NCBI RefSeq assembly: GCF_016907255.1
Contig: NZ_JAFBBQ010000001.1
Span: forward strand, 806,001-870,000
Source: Microbacterium keratanolyticum
GTDB lineage: Bacteria > Actinomycetota > Actinomycetes > Actinomycetales > Microbacteriaceae
DNA length: 64,000 nt
Reading direction: 5' to 3'
Part shown: positions 7,879 to 16,617 of the stretch, in pieces
How positions within the stretch are numbered: the stretch's first letter is position 1
Layout: every line of letters starts with the position of its first letter
Program-made: the position numbers and the translations under genes
Notes under the pieces: generated by a model
Told to the model about the DNA's origin: nothing
The model's input: only the letters and a program-made list of their open reading frames with translations
The model's database searches: none

Positions 7879-9761
7879 CACGGCTGTGCCACCCCCGGAA
7901 GCGCCCAGGCGGCGAACACGGGCCCCCGGGCGGACAGACGCGTCGACCCGTCAGCACCGGGCCGGAGTGCGCCCTCCCCCACCAGGGCGACCGCAACTTC
8001 CGCACCGGGCACTGCCGCTGCCTCGAGGACGACGTCCACGTCGCGTAGCGACGCGACCACGAGGACACTCTCCTCCTCGGACTCCCGGATGAAGACGATC
8101 GCGTCGTCGTCGACGTGCACCCAGCGCATGCCGCCCGTGCCGAGAACCGGATGCGCACGGCGCAGCCCGATGAGCGAGCGGTACAGCGCCAGCCGCGCAG
8201 CCACCTCAGGCTCATCCTCCGTGCCCCAGGGCATGGGCGTCCGACTGGCCTCACCGTCCGTGCCGATGAGGCCGAACTCATCGCCGGCGAACACGACGGG
8301 AACACCGGGCAGCGTCATCGACAACCCCACCGCAAGCGGGATAGCCCCCGGTGCGGCATTCGTGGCGAAGCGCGCGGTGTCGTGGGTGTCGAGCGGCTGC
8401 ATGTTGCCCAGGCGCACACGCCACGGGATGCTCGCTGTGAAGCGAGTCACCGCGGCCACGAACTCCGATGCCGTGTAGCGCGGGATGCCGCCGATGGGCT
8501 GGCCGAAGAACCACGGCTCGGTGAGCTCCTCGCCCTCGGCGTTCAGATACGGCGCACCCGTGGGCGCGCTGAGCCAGGCCCACAGCGGGCGGGTGAACGA
8601 GGGGTACGTCATCGCTCCGTGCCATCCGTCGCCCTGCAGGTCGCTCGCCGCGTCGTTGGTCGACTCCCCCAGCAGCACCGTCTCGGAGTTCACCTCGTGC
8701 ATGGTCCGCTGCAGCACCTGCCGCACGTCCGCGTTGAGGTCGATGTCGCCGAGGCGGCCCGTCATGTTCGCAACGTCGATGCGCCAGCCATCCGTGCTGT
8801 ACGGCGGCCGCAGCCACTTCGCGACCACCGAGTCCGCGCCGTCGATGAAGCGACGCCGCAGTTCCTGCGACGCCCAGTTGAACTTCGGCAGCGTCGGGGT
8901 TCCGAGCCACGAGATGTACTCGGTGTTCGCGTCGTCCGTGAAGTAGTAGAACTCCTCCTCCGGTGCGCCCGGGTGACCGAGTGCCGCCTGGAACCATTCG
9001 TGGCGATCACCGGAGTGGTTGCTGGTGAGGTCGCCGATGATGCGGATGCCTCGGGCATGCGCCGCCTCGATCAGGCGCAGGTACGCGTCATCCCCACCCA
9101 GGAGCGGGTCGACCGACAGGAAGCTCGAGGCGTCGTAGCGATGGTTGGACGCCGCCGGGAAGATGGGCGTCAGATACAGCAGGTTGACGCCCAGCTCGAC
9201 GAGGTGGTCGAGGTGCGCCGTGATGCCGTCGAGGTCACCTCCGTAGAACTGCTGCGAGCGGCCGGGCAGCACCGGGTCCACCGGAGTGTCCCAGCTCGCG
9301 GCGATGGCCCAGTCCGGCGTGGGGTGGGCATCCGCCTGCGGCGAGCGCGCGAAGCGGTCCGGGAACACCTGATACATCACCGCGTCGTGCATCCATGCCG
9401 GAGGAGGAGGCGAGGTGACCAACGCGAAGTCCTCGGCATCGAGCGTCTCGAGGGTGTGCAGTCCGGACTGATTGAGCCAGTGCACGGTGCCGTCCTCGTG
9501 GACGAAGAGCCAGCGGTATCCATGCCGGGGATTCGCGACGACGATCTCCGCCTCCCACCATTCCCAGCCGTCGACGATGCCCTGCGGAACGGCGTCCGAC
9601 CAGGCCGGTTCGTGGTCGGGGTTGGATCGCGTGCGCACGGCAGCGAGCGGCCCGTAGCCACTCGGGATGCGCACGCGCACGCGCACGGCGTCCCCGAGCG
9701 CGGGGGCGGAGTTCGACACGTACAGCGGCGAGCCGTCGTGGTGGGGGGTGAGGTGCGTCAT
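7878..9761 (-). CDS. Cytosolic GH13 alpha-glucan hydrolase (neopullulanase/maltodextrin glucosidase type)
   Basis: 627 residues, no signal peptide. An N-terminal beta-sandwich-like domain (about 1-115) precedes a GH13 barrel starting near MYQVFPDRFARS. Conserved regions are visible: I as IIGDLTSNHS (241-250), II as GWRIDVAN with nucleophile D329, III as LLGESTND with acid/base E366, and IV as LDTHD with D461. The layout matches enzymes that cut imported maltodextrins to glucose and maltose. The start was placed at the ATG at 9761 because GAAAGGA lies upstream and homologues begin at this length; an ATG 30 nt further upstream lacks a ribosome site. It follows the secreted amylase by 123 nt and is coupled to the nucleotidyltransferase. 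Confidence 0.88.
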   Translation of the reverse strand: MTHLTPHHDGSPLYVSNSAPALGDAVRVRVRIPSGYGPLAAVRTRSNPDHEPAWSDAVPQGIVDGWEWWEAEIVVANPRHGYRWLFVHEDGTVHWLNQSGLHTLETLDAEDFALVTSPPPPAWMHDAVMYQVFPDRFARSPQADAHPTPDWAIAASWDTPVDPVLPGRSQQFYGGDLDGITAHLDHLVELGVNLLYLTPIFPAASNHRYDASSFLSVDPLLGGDDAYLRLIEAAHARGIRIIGDLTSNHSGDRHEWFQAALGHPGAPEEEFYYFTDDANTEYISWLGTPTLPKFNWASQELRRRFIDGADSVVAKWLRPPYSTDGWRIDVANMTGRLGDIDLNADVRQVLQRTMHEVNSETVLLGESTNDAASDLQGDGWHGAMTYPSFTRPLWAWLSAPTGAPYLNAEGEELTEPWFFGQPIGGIPRYTASEFVAAVTRFTASIPWRVRLGNMQPLDTHDTARFATNAAPGAIPLAVGLSMTLPGVPVVFAGDEFGLIGTDGEASRTPMPWGTEDEPEVAARLALYRSLIGLRRAHPVLGTGGMRWVHVDDDAIVFIRESEEESVLVVASLRDVDVVLEAAAVPGAEVAVALVGEGALRPGADGSTRLSARGPVFAAWALPGVAQP

Positions 9762-9884
9762 GGTGGCACCGGATCCTTTCGTGGGGCGCACGAGTGCGCG
9801 GGATGCGACGCGGATGCACGGCAGGACGCCATGACAGAGCCTTCAGATTGTTGTTCAGTTATGAGTCCGATCGGTGCGGCGTCG

Positions 9885-11342
9885 CTACGACACCCGTGAT
9901 CCGAGATGGATGGCAGCGGCCTGCTGCGGAGCCAGGTCGAAGGCGGCAAGACCGTCCCGCACGCGGACGCGCGCACCCTCCGGACAGGACGAACCCGACC
10001 CGTTCGCCACGACGTCGCAGTACTCGCCGTCGGGCATGGAGGTGGGAACAGCAACGGACGCGTCGGCATCGTTCGGATTGGCGGCGACGACCCCGCGTCC
10101 CTCGCGCTCGAAACCGTAGGCGTCGTTCTCGCTGACACCCGGCATCCGCGCCGCATCTCCGACGACCGCGCGCCACTCCAGCATCCCGACGATCCCCGCC
10201 CAGCGTTGCACGCAGGTGCGGTCGCCGTCGGCATACTCCGCGTCCGGAGCCGGATGCGGCGCGCACGTGCCACCGTCGACGGTGCCATCGGCGTTCGTCG
10301 GCGCACCCGCATCGCGGTCGCTGAAGGCGTAGCCCGAGTACACCACGGGCGCGCCGTAGTCATCGGCGAGCATGAGGACGTTCGCGAGGAGATACTCCGC
10401 GCCGTTGCGATAGGTCAGCGGTGCGTTGCCGCGCTCGGTGTCGTGGTTGTCGATGAACACGACCGCCGACGACGCCGGGACGTGCAACGCTCGCTCGTCC
10501 GAGAGATCCGGGTCGTACAGCATCCCCGACTCCAGCTGTGGACCGAGCTCTCGTGCGTACGAGAACTCGAACACCTCGCCGAACGCCGTGTACTCCTCCG
10601 GCTGGATCGGCTCGCGCGCACCGCGGATGACCTCACTCATCACCCTGGTGCCTTCGGGCAGAGCAGCGACGATCGCCGCGACGTCTTCCGCGGCCATGTG
10701 CTTGGCCGCATCGATCCGAAAGCCCGCGACGCCGAGCGAGAGCAGATCATCCAGGTACGCACCGATCGTCTGCCTGACCGCGGGAGATCCGGTGTCCAGG
10801 TCGGCGAGGTTCACGAGCTCGCAGTTCTGCACCTGCTCACGCGAGCCGTAGTCCTCGATGTCGTCCTGAGCGGTGAGACCGCAATGATGAAACTCCCCCG
10901 GCCCGTACAGCCCCGGATACCCCTGGTGCGCGTAAGCCGATCCTACCCAGCCTGTGCCGGGAGCATCCTGACCGCTCATGTGGTTGATGACGGCATCCGC
11001 GATGACATCGACACCGACCGCCCCGCACCGCGAGACCATGTCTGCGAACTCCGCCCGCGTCCCCAAGCGGGACTCGATCTGGTAGCTGACGGGCTGGTAC
11101 GATACCCACCACTGCTCCCCCACGACATGCTCCTGCGGTGGAGAGGTGAGCACCCAGGCGAACCCCGCGGGGCCGAGCGCGCTCTCGCACTCCTCCGCGA
11201 TGGAGGTCCAGGGCAGCTGGAAGAGCTGCACGCCCACGTCCGGGGCCGCAGGCTCGACAGCGGAGGGCACCGAGCATCCGGACATCGCCACAGCGGATGC
11301 CACGAGGGCACCCCACACGACGACCGAACGCACACCGCGCAT
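9885..11342 (-). CDS. Secreted GH13 alpha-amylase lipoprotein
   Basis: 485 residues. A hydrophobic signal ends in MSGC, so Cys23 would be lipid-modified and the enzyme tethered outside the membrane. GH13 regions: I as DVIADAVINH (112-121), II as GFRIDAAKH with nucleophile D211, III as RVMSEVIRG with acid/base E237, IV as FIDNHDTERG with D301. The VGVQLFQLPWTSIAEECE start and LGPAGFAWVLTSPPQEH segment are typical of streptomycete-type alpha-amylases (GH13_32-like). It would hydrolyse starch outside the cell and feed oligosaccharides to the importer encoded just upstream; the malG-type gene ends only 3 nt before this ATG. No starch-binding domain is evident. Confidence 0.88.
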   Translation of the reverse strand: MRGVRSVVVWGALVASAVAMSGCSVPSAVEPAAPDVGVQLFQLPWTSIAEECESALGPAGFAWVLTSPPQEHVVGEQWWVSYQPVSYQIESRLGTRAEFADMVSRCGAVGVDVIADAVINHMSGQDAPGTGWVGSAYAHQGYPGLYGPGEFHHCGLTAQDDIEDYGSREQVQNCELVNLADLDTGSPAVRQTIGAYLDDLLSLGVAGFRIDAAKHMAAEDVAAIVAALPEGTRVMSEVIRGAREPIQPEEYTAFGEVFEFSYARELGPQLESGMLYDPDLSDERALHVPASSAVVFIDNHDTERGNAPLTYRNGAEYLLANVLMLADDYGAPVVYSGYAFSDRDAGAPTNADGTVDGGTCAPHPAPDAEYADGDRTCVQRWAGIVGMLEWRAVVGDAARMPGVSENDAYGFEREGRGVVAANPNDADASVAVPTSMPDGEYCDVVANGSGSSCPEGARVRVRDGLAAFDLAPQQAAAIHLGSRVS

Positions 11343-11345
11343 TGC

Positions 11346-12284
11346 CTACTTGACGCTTCCCGCAGTCAGCCCGCCCACGATGAACCGCTGCAGCGCGAGG
11401 AACAACCCCATCGGGATGAGCGCGGCGAGCACCGCACCGGCCGCGAACACCGACCAGTTGCGCGAGGTCTCCTGCGAGATGAACTGGTAGAGGCCGACCG
11501 CGAGGGTCTGCTTCTCGGGATCGACGAGGATGACGCTCGCGATCACGAACTCGCTCATCGTGCCGAGGAACGACAGCAGACCGACGACAGCGAGGATCGG
11601 AGCGACGAGACGCAGGATGATCGTGAAGAAGATGCGCGCGTGGCCCGCGCCATCGATCTTCGCCGCCTCGTCGATCGACGCCGGAACAGTGTTGAAGAAC
11701 CCGTACATCAGGTAGGTGTTCACACCCAGGGCACCGCCGAGATAGACCATGATCAGGCCGATCTGACTGTTCAGGCCGATCGCCGGGAAGATGTCGGCGA
11801 TCGCGCTCATGAGGAGGAAGATCGCGACCATCGCCAGCAGCTGCGGGAACATCTGCACCAGCAGCAGCGTCATGAGTCCGAACCGGCGCCCCGTGAACCG
11901 CATGCGTGAGAAGGCGTAGGCGGCGAGGGCCCCCAGAAGCACCGTGCCGGCTGCGGAGCTGAGTCCGATCACGAGCGTATTGGCGAACCAGGCCGCGTAC
12001 GGCTGCTGCGGACGGTTGAACAGCTCGACATAACTGCCCAGGTCGACGGTGGAGAACAGCGAGTTCGCTGTGACCAGGGTGCCACCGGGGTTGAGAGACG
12101 CCGAGAGCACGTACAGCAGCGGGAAGGCAGCGAAGACCAGCATCGCGATGCCGATGATGTGGCGCCAGCCGGTTTCGCGGAACCACTTCGGGAAGGGCCG
12201 GCGCGGCAGCGGGATCGTGCCGTCCTTGCCGGTGCGGGCGACGATCGCGGCTCGGGTCGTGGGATGAACGTCGGTGTTCGTCAT
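11346..12284 (-). CDS. Sugar ABC transporter permease, MalG type
   Basis: 312 residues. A soluble N-terminus precedes six helices. The EAA loop reads EAAKIDGAGHARIFFTIILRLVAPI, the conserved cytoplasmic loop that docks the ATPase. Sequence and order resemble MalG: a short first periplasmic loop and the terminal LALQRFIVGGLTAGSVK. It pairs with the MalF-type permease whose stop is 1 nt away. With the binding lipoprotein it should import maltodextrins. No ATPase is encoded in the operon; in Gram-positives such importers use a shared ATPase of the MsiK/MsmX type encoded elsewhere. Confidence 0.92.
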   Translation of the reverse strand: MTNTDVHPTTRAAIVARTGKDGTIPLPRRPFPKWFRETGWRHIIGIAMLVFAAFPLLYVLSASLNPGGTLVTANSLFSTVDLGSYVELFNRPQQPYAAWFANTLVIGLSSAAGTVLLGALAAYAFSRMRFTGRRFGLMTLLLVQMFPQLLAMVAIFLLMSAIADIFPAIGLNSQIGLIMVYLGGALGVNTYLMYGFFNTVPASIDEAAKIDGAGHARIFFTIILRLVAPILAVVGLLSFLGTMSEFVIASVILVDPEKQTLAVGLYQFISQETSRNWSVFAAGAVLAALIPMGLFLALQRFIVGGLTAGSVK

Positions 12285-12285
12285 G

Positions 12286-13899
12286 TCAGTTCAGCTCCTC
12301 GAGAGCCTTGGTCCGGCGGAAGGCGATGATCGAGATCGTCGCCACCAGGATGAAGATGATGATCGAGAAGGCACTGGCCAGACCGTAGTCACGGTTGGCG
12401 CCGATGAAGGCGACCTTGTAGACCATCGAGATGAGAATGTCGGTGGCGCCGACGTTCACTCCTGCGGTGATGTCGCGCGGGCCACCCCCGGTCAGCATGT
12501 AGATCAGGTTGAAGTTGTTGAAGTTGAAGGCGAAGGACGAGATCAGCAGCGGCGCGACGGAGACGAGCAGCAGCGGCAGCTTGATGAGACGGAACGCCTG
12601 GAAGGTGCGCGCGCCGTCCATGTGGGCGGCCTCGGTCAGCTCGTCGGGGATCGACTGCAGCGCCCCGGTCGTGACGAGGAACATGTAGGGGAAGCCCAGC
12701 CAGAGGTTCACGAAGATGATGCTGAACTTCGCCAGCCACTCGTTCGTCAGCCAGGGGATCTCGGCGCCGCCGAACAGAACCGTGTTGACGAAGCCGAACT
12801 CCTGATTCAGCATTCCCGCCCACACCAGCGCCGACAGGAACCCGGGGAACGCGTACGGCAGGATCATGATGACCCGGTAGAACTTCTTGCTCTTCATCCG
12901 CGGATCGTTGAACACGATGGCGAGGAAGAGACCCAGGATGAACGTCGTCGCCACCGAGAGGATCGCGAAGACGAACGTCCAGATCGTGACCGAGATGAGC
13001 GGCTCACGAATGCTCGGTTCGGTGAAGGCGCGGATGAAGTTGTCGAAGCCGACGGTGATCTGCCACCCCGGCAGGATCTCGGTGCCGTCCGGCGCAGTGA
13101 ACGCGCCCGTGCCGATGTTGGAGAAGACGACGCCGCTCTCCGTGTCGGTCATCGTGTCGGCGACCTCGTCGTACACGTAGCGCGACGTGTAGAGGTAGGC
13201 CGTGGCGCCGTCGGCGGTGCTCAGCATCCCGTCGTTGACGTCGTCACTGATCGGCACGCTGATCTGCGTGATCTCCTCGGAATTCGCGATGAGCCCGGCA
13301 AAGTCCAACGTCGTGTAGCCGGGGGCTCCGACCGCCTTGCCACCCTCGAACGTCGCATCGTCGACGTTCTCGAGGGGGCGGTCCGTGCCGCCGATGAGAG
13401 CGTCACCGTCCGGGTCAGTGACCAGGAACAGGAGTTCGCCCGGCCCCTGCAGCACCGAGACCGGATACGCGTCGGAATCCGGCACACGCTCCTGGTTCTG
13501 CAGCATGATGCCGCTGATCGCATCTTCCTTGGTGCTGTTGTGGCCGGTGCCGTAGTTCGTGAAGGCGATGTAGCCCGAGTACAGCACGACGAAGATCTGG
13601 AAGATCAGCAGGAAGATGAGTCCCGGAGTGAGGTACTTCGCGGGCAGGCCACCTTTGCGCAGGTAGATGATGTTGACGACGACCGTGCCGACCGCGATGA
13701 TCGAGCCCACGACCCAGTTGCCCGCGCGGAAGAGCACGAGGCACGAGTACAGCGCCATCGCGTCGATCAGGCCGAGCGCCACGATCTTGAAGAGCACGAC
13801 CTTCCAGCCGCCGCTCGCCGCTTCCGCCATGCGCGCGGCACGGGCGGAGAGCTTGTCTCTGCGGATCTCGGCGGAAGTCCGCTGGGGAGTCATCGTCAT
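12286..13899 (-). CDS. Sugar ABC transporter permease, MalF type
   Basis: 537 residues, long for a permease, as in MalF: three N-terminal helices, then a large extracytoplasmic domain (about residues 120-300, with TDPDGDALIGGTDRPLENV), then the permease core with the EAA loop TEAAHMDGARTFQAFRLIKLPLL. The large domain contacts the binding protein in MalF. The start is the ATG at 13899, 8 nt after AAAGGG; the frame remains open upstream but without a ribosome site. The stop is 1 nt from the MalG-type start. Hairpin 13941-13973 separates it from the binding-protein gene. Confidence 0.92.
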   Translation of the reverse strand: MTMTPQRTSAEIRRDKLSARAARMAEAASGGWKVVLFKIVALGLIDAMALYSCLVLFRAGNWVVGSIIAVGTVVVNIIYLRKGGLPAKYLTPGLIFLLIFQIFVVLYSGYIAFTNYGTGHNSTKEDAISGIMLQNQERVPDSDAYPVSVLQGPGELLFLVTDPDGDALIGGTDRPLENVDDATFEGGKAVGAPGYTTLDFAGLIANSEEITQISVPISDDVNDGMLSTADGATAYLYTSRYVYDEVADTMTDTESGVVFSNIGTGAFTAPDGTEILPGWQITVGFDNFIRAFTEPSIREPLISVTIWTFVFAILSVATTFILGLFLAIVFNDPRMKSKKFYRVIMILPYAFPGFLSALVWAGMLNQEFGFVNTVLFGGAEIPWLTNEWLAKFSIIFVNLWLGFPYMFLVTTGALQSIPDELTEAAHMDGARTFQAFRLIKLPLLLVSVAPLLISSFAFNFNNFNLIYMLTGGGPRDITAGVNVGATDILISMVYKVAFIGANRDYGLASAFSIIIFILVATISIIAFRRTKALEELN

Positions 13900-13940
13900 C
13901 GTCTGAGCCCTTTGTTGTGGGGATGCTACCGCTGACAGTT

Positions 13941-13973
13941 CCGGGGCGACACCCTGTGCGAGCGCCGCCCCGG
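13941..13973 (-). promoter_or_regulatory. Intercistronic hairpin between binding-protein and permease genes
   Basis: CCGGGGCG and CGCCCCGG form a perfect 8-bp stem with a 17-nt loop, 12 nt after the binding-protein stop and 41 nt before the malF-type start. There is no T tract. Such hairpins often stabilise the upstream message or partly terminate transcription, so that binding protein exceeds permease. That role is inferred. Confidence 0.55.
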
Positions 13974-13985
13974 AGACTGAGCGAA

Positions 13986-15224
13986 TTACTTGATCGCGGC
14001 CGCGATGTCGCTGGTCATCTTCTGCCACAGCGTGACCGGGTCACCCTGTGCGTTGATGATCGCGACCTCGGTCACGCCCCAGAACTCCCAGACGGATCCC
14101 ATCTGCGGGATGTTCGGCATCGGAACGGCGTCCGCGCCGACGGTGCCGAAGCCCTCGACGATCTCATCGGATGCGAGTGCTGCGTCGAACGAGGCGGTCA
14201 GTGCCGGTGCACGGCCGCCGACCTCGAAGAGCGCGGTCTGCACGTCTTCGCTACCGATGTAGTTCGTGAGGAAGTTCGTCGCCGCGACGACGTTCTTGCT
14301 CTTCGCGCTGAGGAAGAAGCCCTGCACGCCGACGAACGGCTGCGCAGGCTGACCACCAGCCGAGGGGATCGGGTCGATCGCGATGTCGAGCCCTGCGTCC
14401 TGTGCGGCCGGGACGTTCCACGGGCCAGTGAGGAAGAAGGGCGACTTGCCCGCGACGAAGCTCTCACGAGCGAGGTCACCCGAGATGTTCGTGTTCAGGA
14501 TGCCCGCGGCGCCCTGTGCGGCCAGCCATCCGGCGAATGCGTCGCCACCGGCATTGCCGATCTGCAGGTCGGCGGCGTTGTAGGTGCCGTCGGCGTTGGT
14601 GCCGAAGACCGGAGCTCCGAACGACGTCTGGAACGGGTACAGGTGGTACGGGTCGCCCTGCTCGGGGTCGAGCCCGACGAGGAACTTGTACTCGGTTCCT
14701 GCCGCCGTGCCCGCAGCGATCATGTCGTCGTAGGTCGCGGGTGCCTCCGGCGCCAGCGCGGTGTTCCGCATGAGCGCGATGTTCTCGATCGAGTACGGCA
14801 CGCCGTAGGTCTTGCCCTCGTACGACATCGCGTCGATGGCGACCTTCTGGAAGTCACCCGCTGCGTCGCCGAGCTCGACCGGGGCGACCACTCCGTTGGT
14901 CACGAGCGTGCCGAGCCAGTCGTGCGCTCCGACCGCGATGTCCGGGCCCTTGCCGGTGGGGACCTGCGAGATGAACTGGTCGCGGATCTCACCGAAGTCC
15001 TTCTGAACGAGGGTGACCTTCACTCCCGTCTCATCCTGGAACGCCTTCGCGGCGTCCTTGAGCACGGTCGCGCGGTCGGCGTCGACCCAGACCGTGAGCG
15101 ATCCGCCGTCGGCGGGGGCCGTGGAACCGGCGTCGCCGCCACCGCCGGCGCAGCCGGTGAGGATCAGGGCGCTTGTGGCGATCAGGGCGCTGATGCCGAG
15201 AACGCCCTTCTTGTTCACCTTCAT
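13986..15224 (-). CDS. Extracellular sugar-binding lipoprotein (maltodextrin type)
   Basis: 412 residues. The signal sequence MKVNKKGVLGISALIATSA ends in LTGC, so Cys25 is the lipid-anchored residue. The mature part begins SLTVWVDADRATVLKDAAKAFQDETGVKVTLV and contains GKGPDIAVGAHDWLG, characteristic of MalE-like cluster 1 solute-binding proteins. It would capture maltodextrins released by the secreted amylase and deliver them to the MalF/MalG permeases. The start at 15224 follows GAGAGG at a good distance. First gene of the operon, with its own promoter and a LacI-type operator about 77 nt upstream of the start. Confidence 0.92.
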   Translation of the reverse strand: MKVNKKGVLGISALIATSALILTGCAGGGGDAGSTAPADGGSLTVWVDADRATVLKDAAKAFQDETGVKVTLVQKDFGEIRDQFISQVPTGKGPDIAVGAHDWLGTLVTNGVVAPVELGDAAGDFQKVAIDAMSYEGKTYGVPYSIENIALMRNTALAPEAPATYDDMIAAGTAAGTEYKFLVGLDPEQGDPYHLYPFQTSFGAPVFGTNADGTYNAADLQIGNAGGDAFAGWLAAQGAAGILNTNISGDLARESFVAGKSPFFLTGPWNVPAAQDAGLDIAIDPIPSAGGQPAQPFVGVQGFFLSAKSKNVVAATNFLTNYIGSEDVQTALFEVGGRAPALTASFDAALASDEIVEGFGTVGADAVPMPNIPQMGSVWEFWGVTEVAIINAQGDPVTLWQKMTSDIAAAIK

Positions 15225-15300
15225 TGGTGTACCTCTCTGTCGTGGTCCCGCGGAGTCTGGGATCGGCTCGCGCGTGGTCGTCGCTGTCCCGAGGGGATTG

Positions 15301-15343
15301 TGCAAGCGCTTACATTTATACCCGCGAGAAGGGCATGACGCAA
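15301..15343 (-). promoter_or_regulatory. Promoter with LacI-type operator for the alpha-glucan operon
   Basis: On the minus strand TTGCGT (15338-15343) and TATAAA (15315-15320) are separated by 17 nt. Directly downstream of the -10 lies TGTAAGCGCTTGCA (15301-15314), a near-perfect LacI/MalR-type palindrome with the AGCGCT core, placed to cover the transcription start. A LacI-family repressor binding here would block the operon until a maltodextrin signal appears. No lacI-type gene lies in the window. Confidence 0.75.
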
Positions 15344-15393
15344 TGACCGATACCATCCCGTGATAGTTCGGCGGCAGCACAGGGCGAGAACGA

Positions 15394-15423
15394 CGAAGGG
15401 CCCTGCTTACGCAGGGCCCTTCG
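15394..15423 (-). terminator. Strong hairpin between tRNA-Tyr and the sugar operon promoter
   Basis: CGAAGGGCCCTGC and GCAGGGCCCTTCG form a 13-bp stem with a 4-nt loop, 9 nt downstream of the tRNA 3' end. On the minus strand it is followed by the weakly T-rich TCGTTCTCG. Most likely the tRNA terminator. Confidence 0.75.
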
Positions 15424-15431
15424 TGTACTAC

Positions 15432-15515
15432 TGGTGGCAAGTGAGGGATTCGAACCCCCGAAGCTTACGCGGCTGATTTACAGTCAGCTCCCTTTGGCCG
15501 CTCGGGCAACTTGCC
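15432..15515 (-). tRNA. tRNA-Tyr (anticodon GUA)
   Basis: 84 nt including an encoded CCA. Acceptor GGCAAGT pairs with ACTTGCC, followed by discriminator A and CCA. The anticodon arm reads CTGAC TGTAAAT with a GTA anticodon, the T arm is GGGGG TTCGAAT CCCTC, and a long variable arm (class II) is present as expected for bacterial tRNA-Tyr. Promoter-like elements lie 50 nt upstream and a terminator hairpin downstream, so it is transcribed alone. Confidence 0.97.
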
Positions 15516-15563
15516 AGTGCACGCCCGTCCCACTTTTCCAGCAGACCGGGGGCGCGAAGATCA

Positions 15564-15592
15564 ATACTACCTGTCGAACGCGAGCGCGTGAA
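15564..15592 (-). promoter_or_regulatory. Promoter of tRNA-Tyr
   Basis: Minus-strand TTCACG (15587-15592) and TAGTAT (15564-15569) with a 17-nt spacer. The predicted start would leave a leader of about 40 nt before the tRNA. Confidence 0.5.
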
Positions 15593-15624
15593 ATCGCCCG
15601 ATCAGCGACTAAATTCGCCAGGAT

Positions 15625-16548
15625 CTAGGTCGCGCTGCGATCCATCGGCGACGCGAGCAGTGACTCCGGCGTGCGCAGCAGCCCGCCTTCCCCGCGGCAC
15701 GTCGCCGCGGCGACCTCCATGATGCGCTCGAGGAGAGACCCCGCCGCTCCCTCCGTCTCGGGGACTCCGCCCACGAGCCCCGCAACGAGCGCGGCCAGCG
15801 TGGCATCACCGGCACCCACCGTGTCGACGATCGCCCCAGGCAGCGTCGCGATGGGTCGGCTGACCTCCCAGCCCGGCGCCCGCAACGCGGCACCCGCCGC
15901 GCCCGCAGTCATCAGGATGATCTCTGCGCCGTTGTCGCGCAGGCGCTCCCCCAGCGCCGGCAGGTCGCCGTCGGCGAGAATCTCCGCGTCATCCGACCCG
16001 ATCTTGATCGCACGCGCGCCCGCGGCCACGCGCAGGAAACCTTCGGCGAGATCCGCACGATCGCGCATCATCCCGGTTCGAGGATTCGGATCGACGATCA
16101 GGGGTCGATCTCCCACTGCGTCCAGAAGCGCGTCGACCTCTGCGCCGTTGTCGAAGGGAAAGCAGCTCACAACGACGGCGTCGGCCTGTGCAAGCGCTTC
16201 CTTTTCTGCGTCGGAATAGCGGATGCTGCGACCTTGCGCAGCCTCATTGAACCGGTAGCTCGGCTCACCGTCCGCCCCACGTGTGACGATCGCCCGCGAC
16301 GAGCCGAGCGGAGCCTCACTGGCCAGCAGTTGCACCCCGTGATCGTGCAGATAGGTGCGGATGTGGTCACCCGCCGCATCCGCTCCGACCATCGCGATGA
16401 GGGTTGCGGGAATCCCCAACCGTGTGAGCCCGACTGCCACGTTCAACGCAGCACCGCCGACGAGTTCACGCACGCCACCGGCATCCCGAATCTCATCGAT
16501 CAGGGCATCCCCGATCACGACCACCCGCGACGGCACCGGCTCCGGCAT
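15625..16548 (-). CDS. PfkB family carbohydrate kinase
   Basis: 307 residues. Starts MPEPVPSRVVVIGDALIDEI; the glycine-rich LVGGAALNVAVGLTRLG is PfkB signature 1, and DTVGAGDATLAALVAGLVGG is signature 2 with the catalytic-base aspartate in GAGD. These cytosolic kinases phosphorylate sugars such as fructose, ribose or ketodeoxygluconate with ATP; the substrate cannot be read here. The ribosome site GAGGAG lies 6 nt before the ATG. It is divergent from the small lipoprotein gene and ends 109 nt before the tRNA-Tyr gene, so it stands alone. Confidence 0.9.
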   Translation of the reverse strand: MPEPVPSRVVVIGDALIDEIRDAGGVRELVGGAALNVAVGLTRLGIPATLIAMVGADAAGDHIRTYLHDHGVQLLASEAPLGSSRAIVTRGADGEPSYRFNEAAQGRSIRYSDAEKEALAQADAVVVSCFPFDNGAEVDALLDAVGDRPLIVDPNPRTGMMRDRADLAEGFLRVAAGARAIKIGSDDAEILADGDLPALGERLRDNGAEIILMTAGAAGAALRAPGWEVSRPIATLPGAIVDTVGAGDATLAALVAGLVGGVPETEGAAGSLLERIMEVAAATCRGEGGLLRTPESLLASPMDRSAT

Positions 16549-16617
16549 CTTTGCTCCTCTGCACGATCGACTGCACGGCGCCGCATCCTGGCCACGCCCA
16601 CTCTCGTCGACTAGCGT

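Noticed and set aside
9786..9799. GCGCAC-GA-GTGCGC hairpin before the cytosolic GH13 gene
   Set aside because: Only a 2-nt loop and no T tract; in such GC-rich sequence a 6-bp match is expected by chance.
16188..16201. TGCAAGCGCTTCC-like LacI half-palindrome
   Set aside because: It lies inside the PfkB kinase coding sequence (the codons of KEALAQAD) and only one half matches, so it is most likely a chance match to the operator at 15301-15314.
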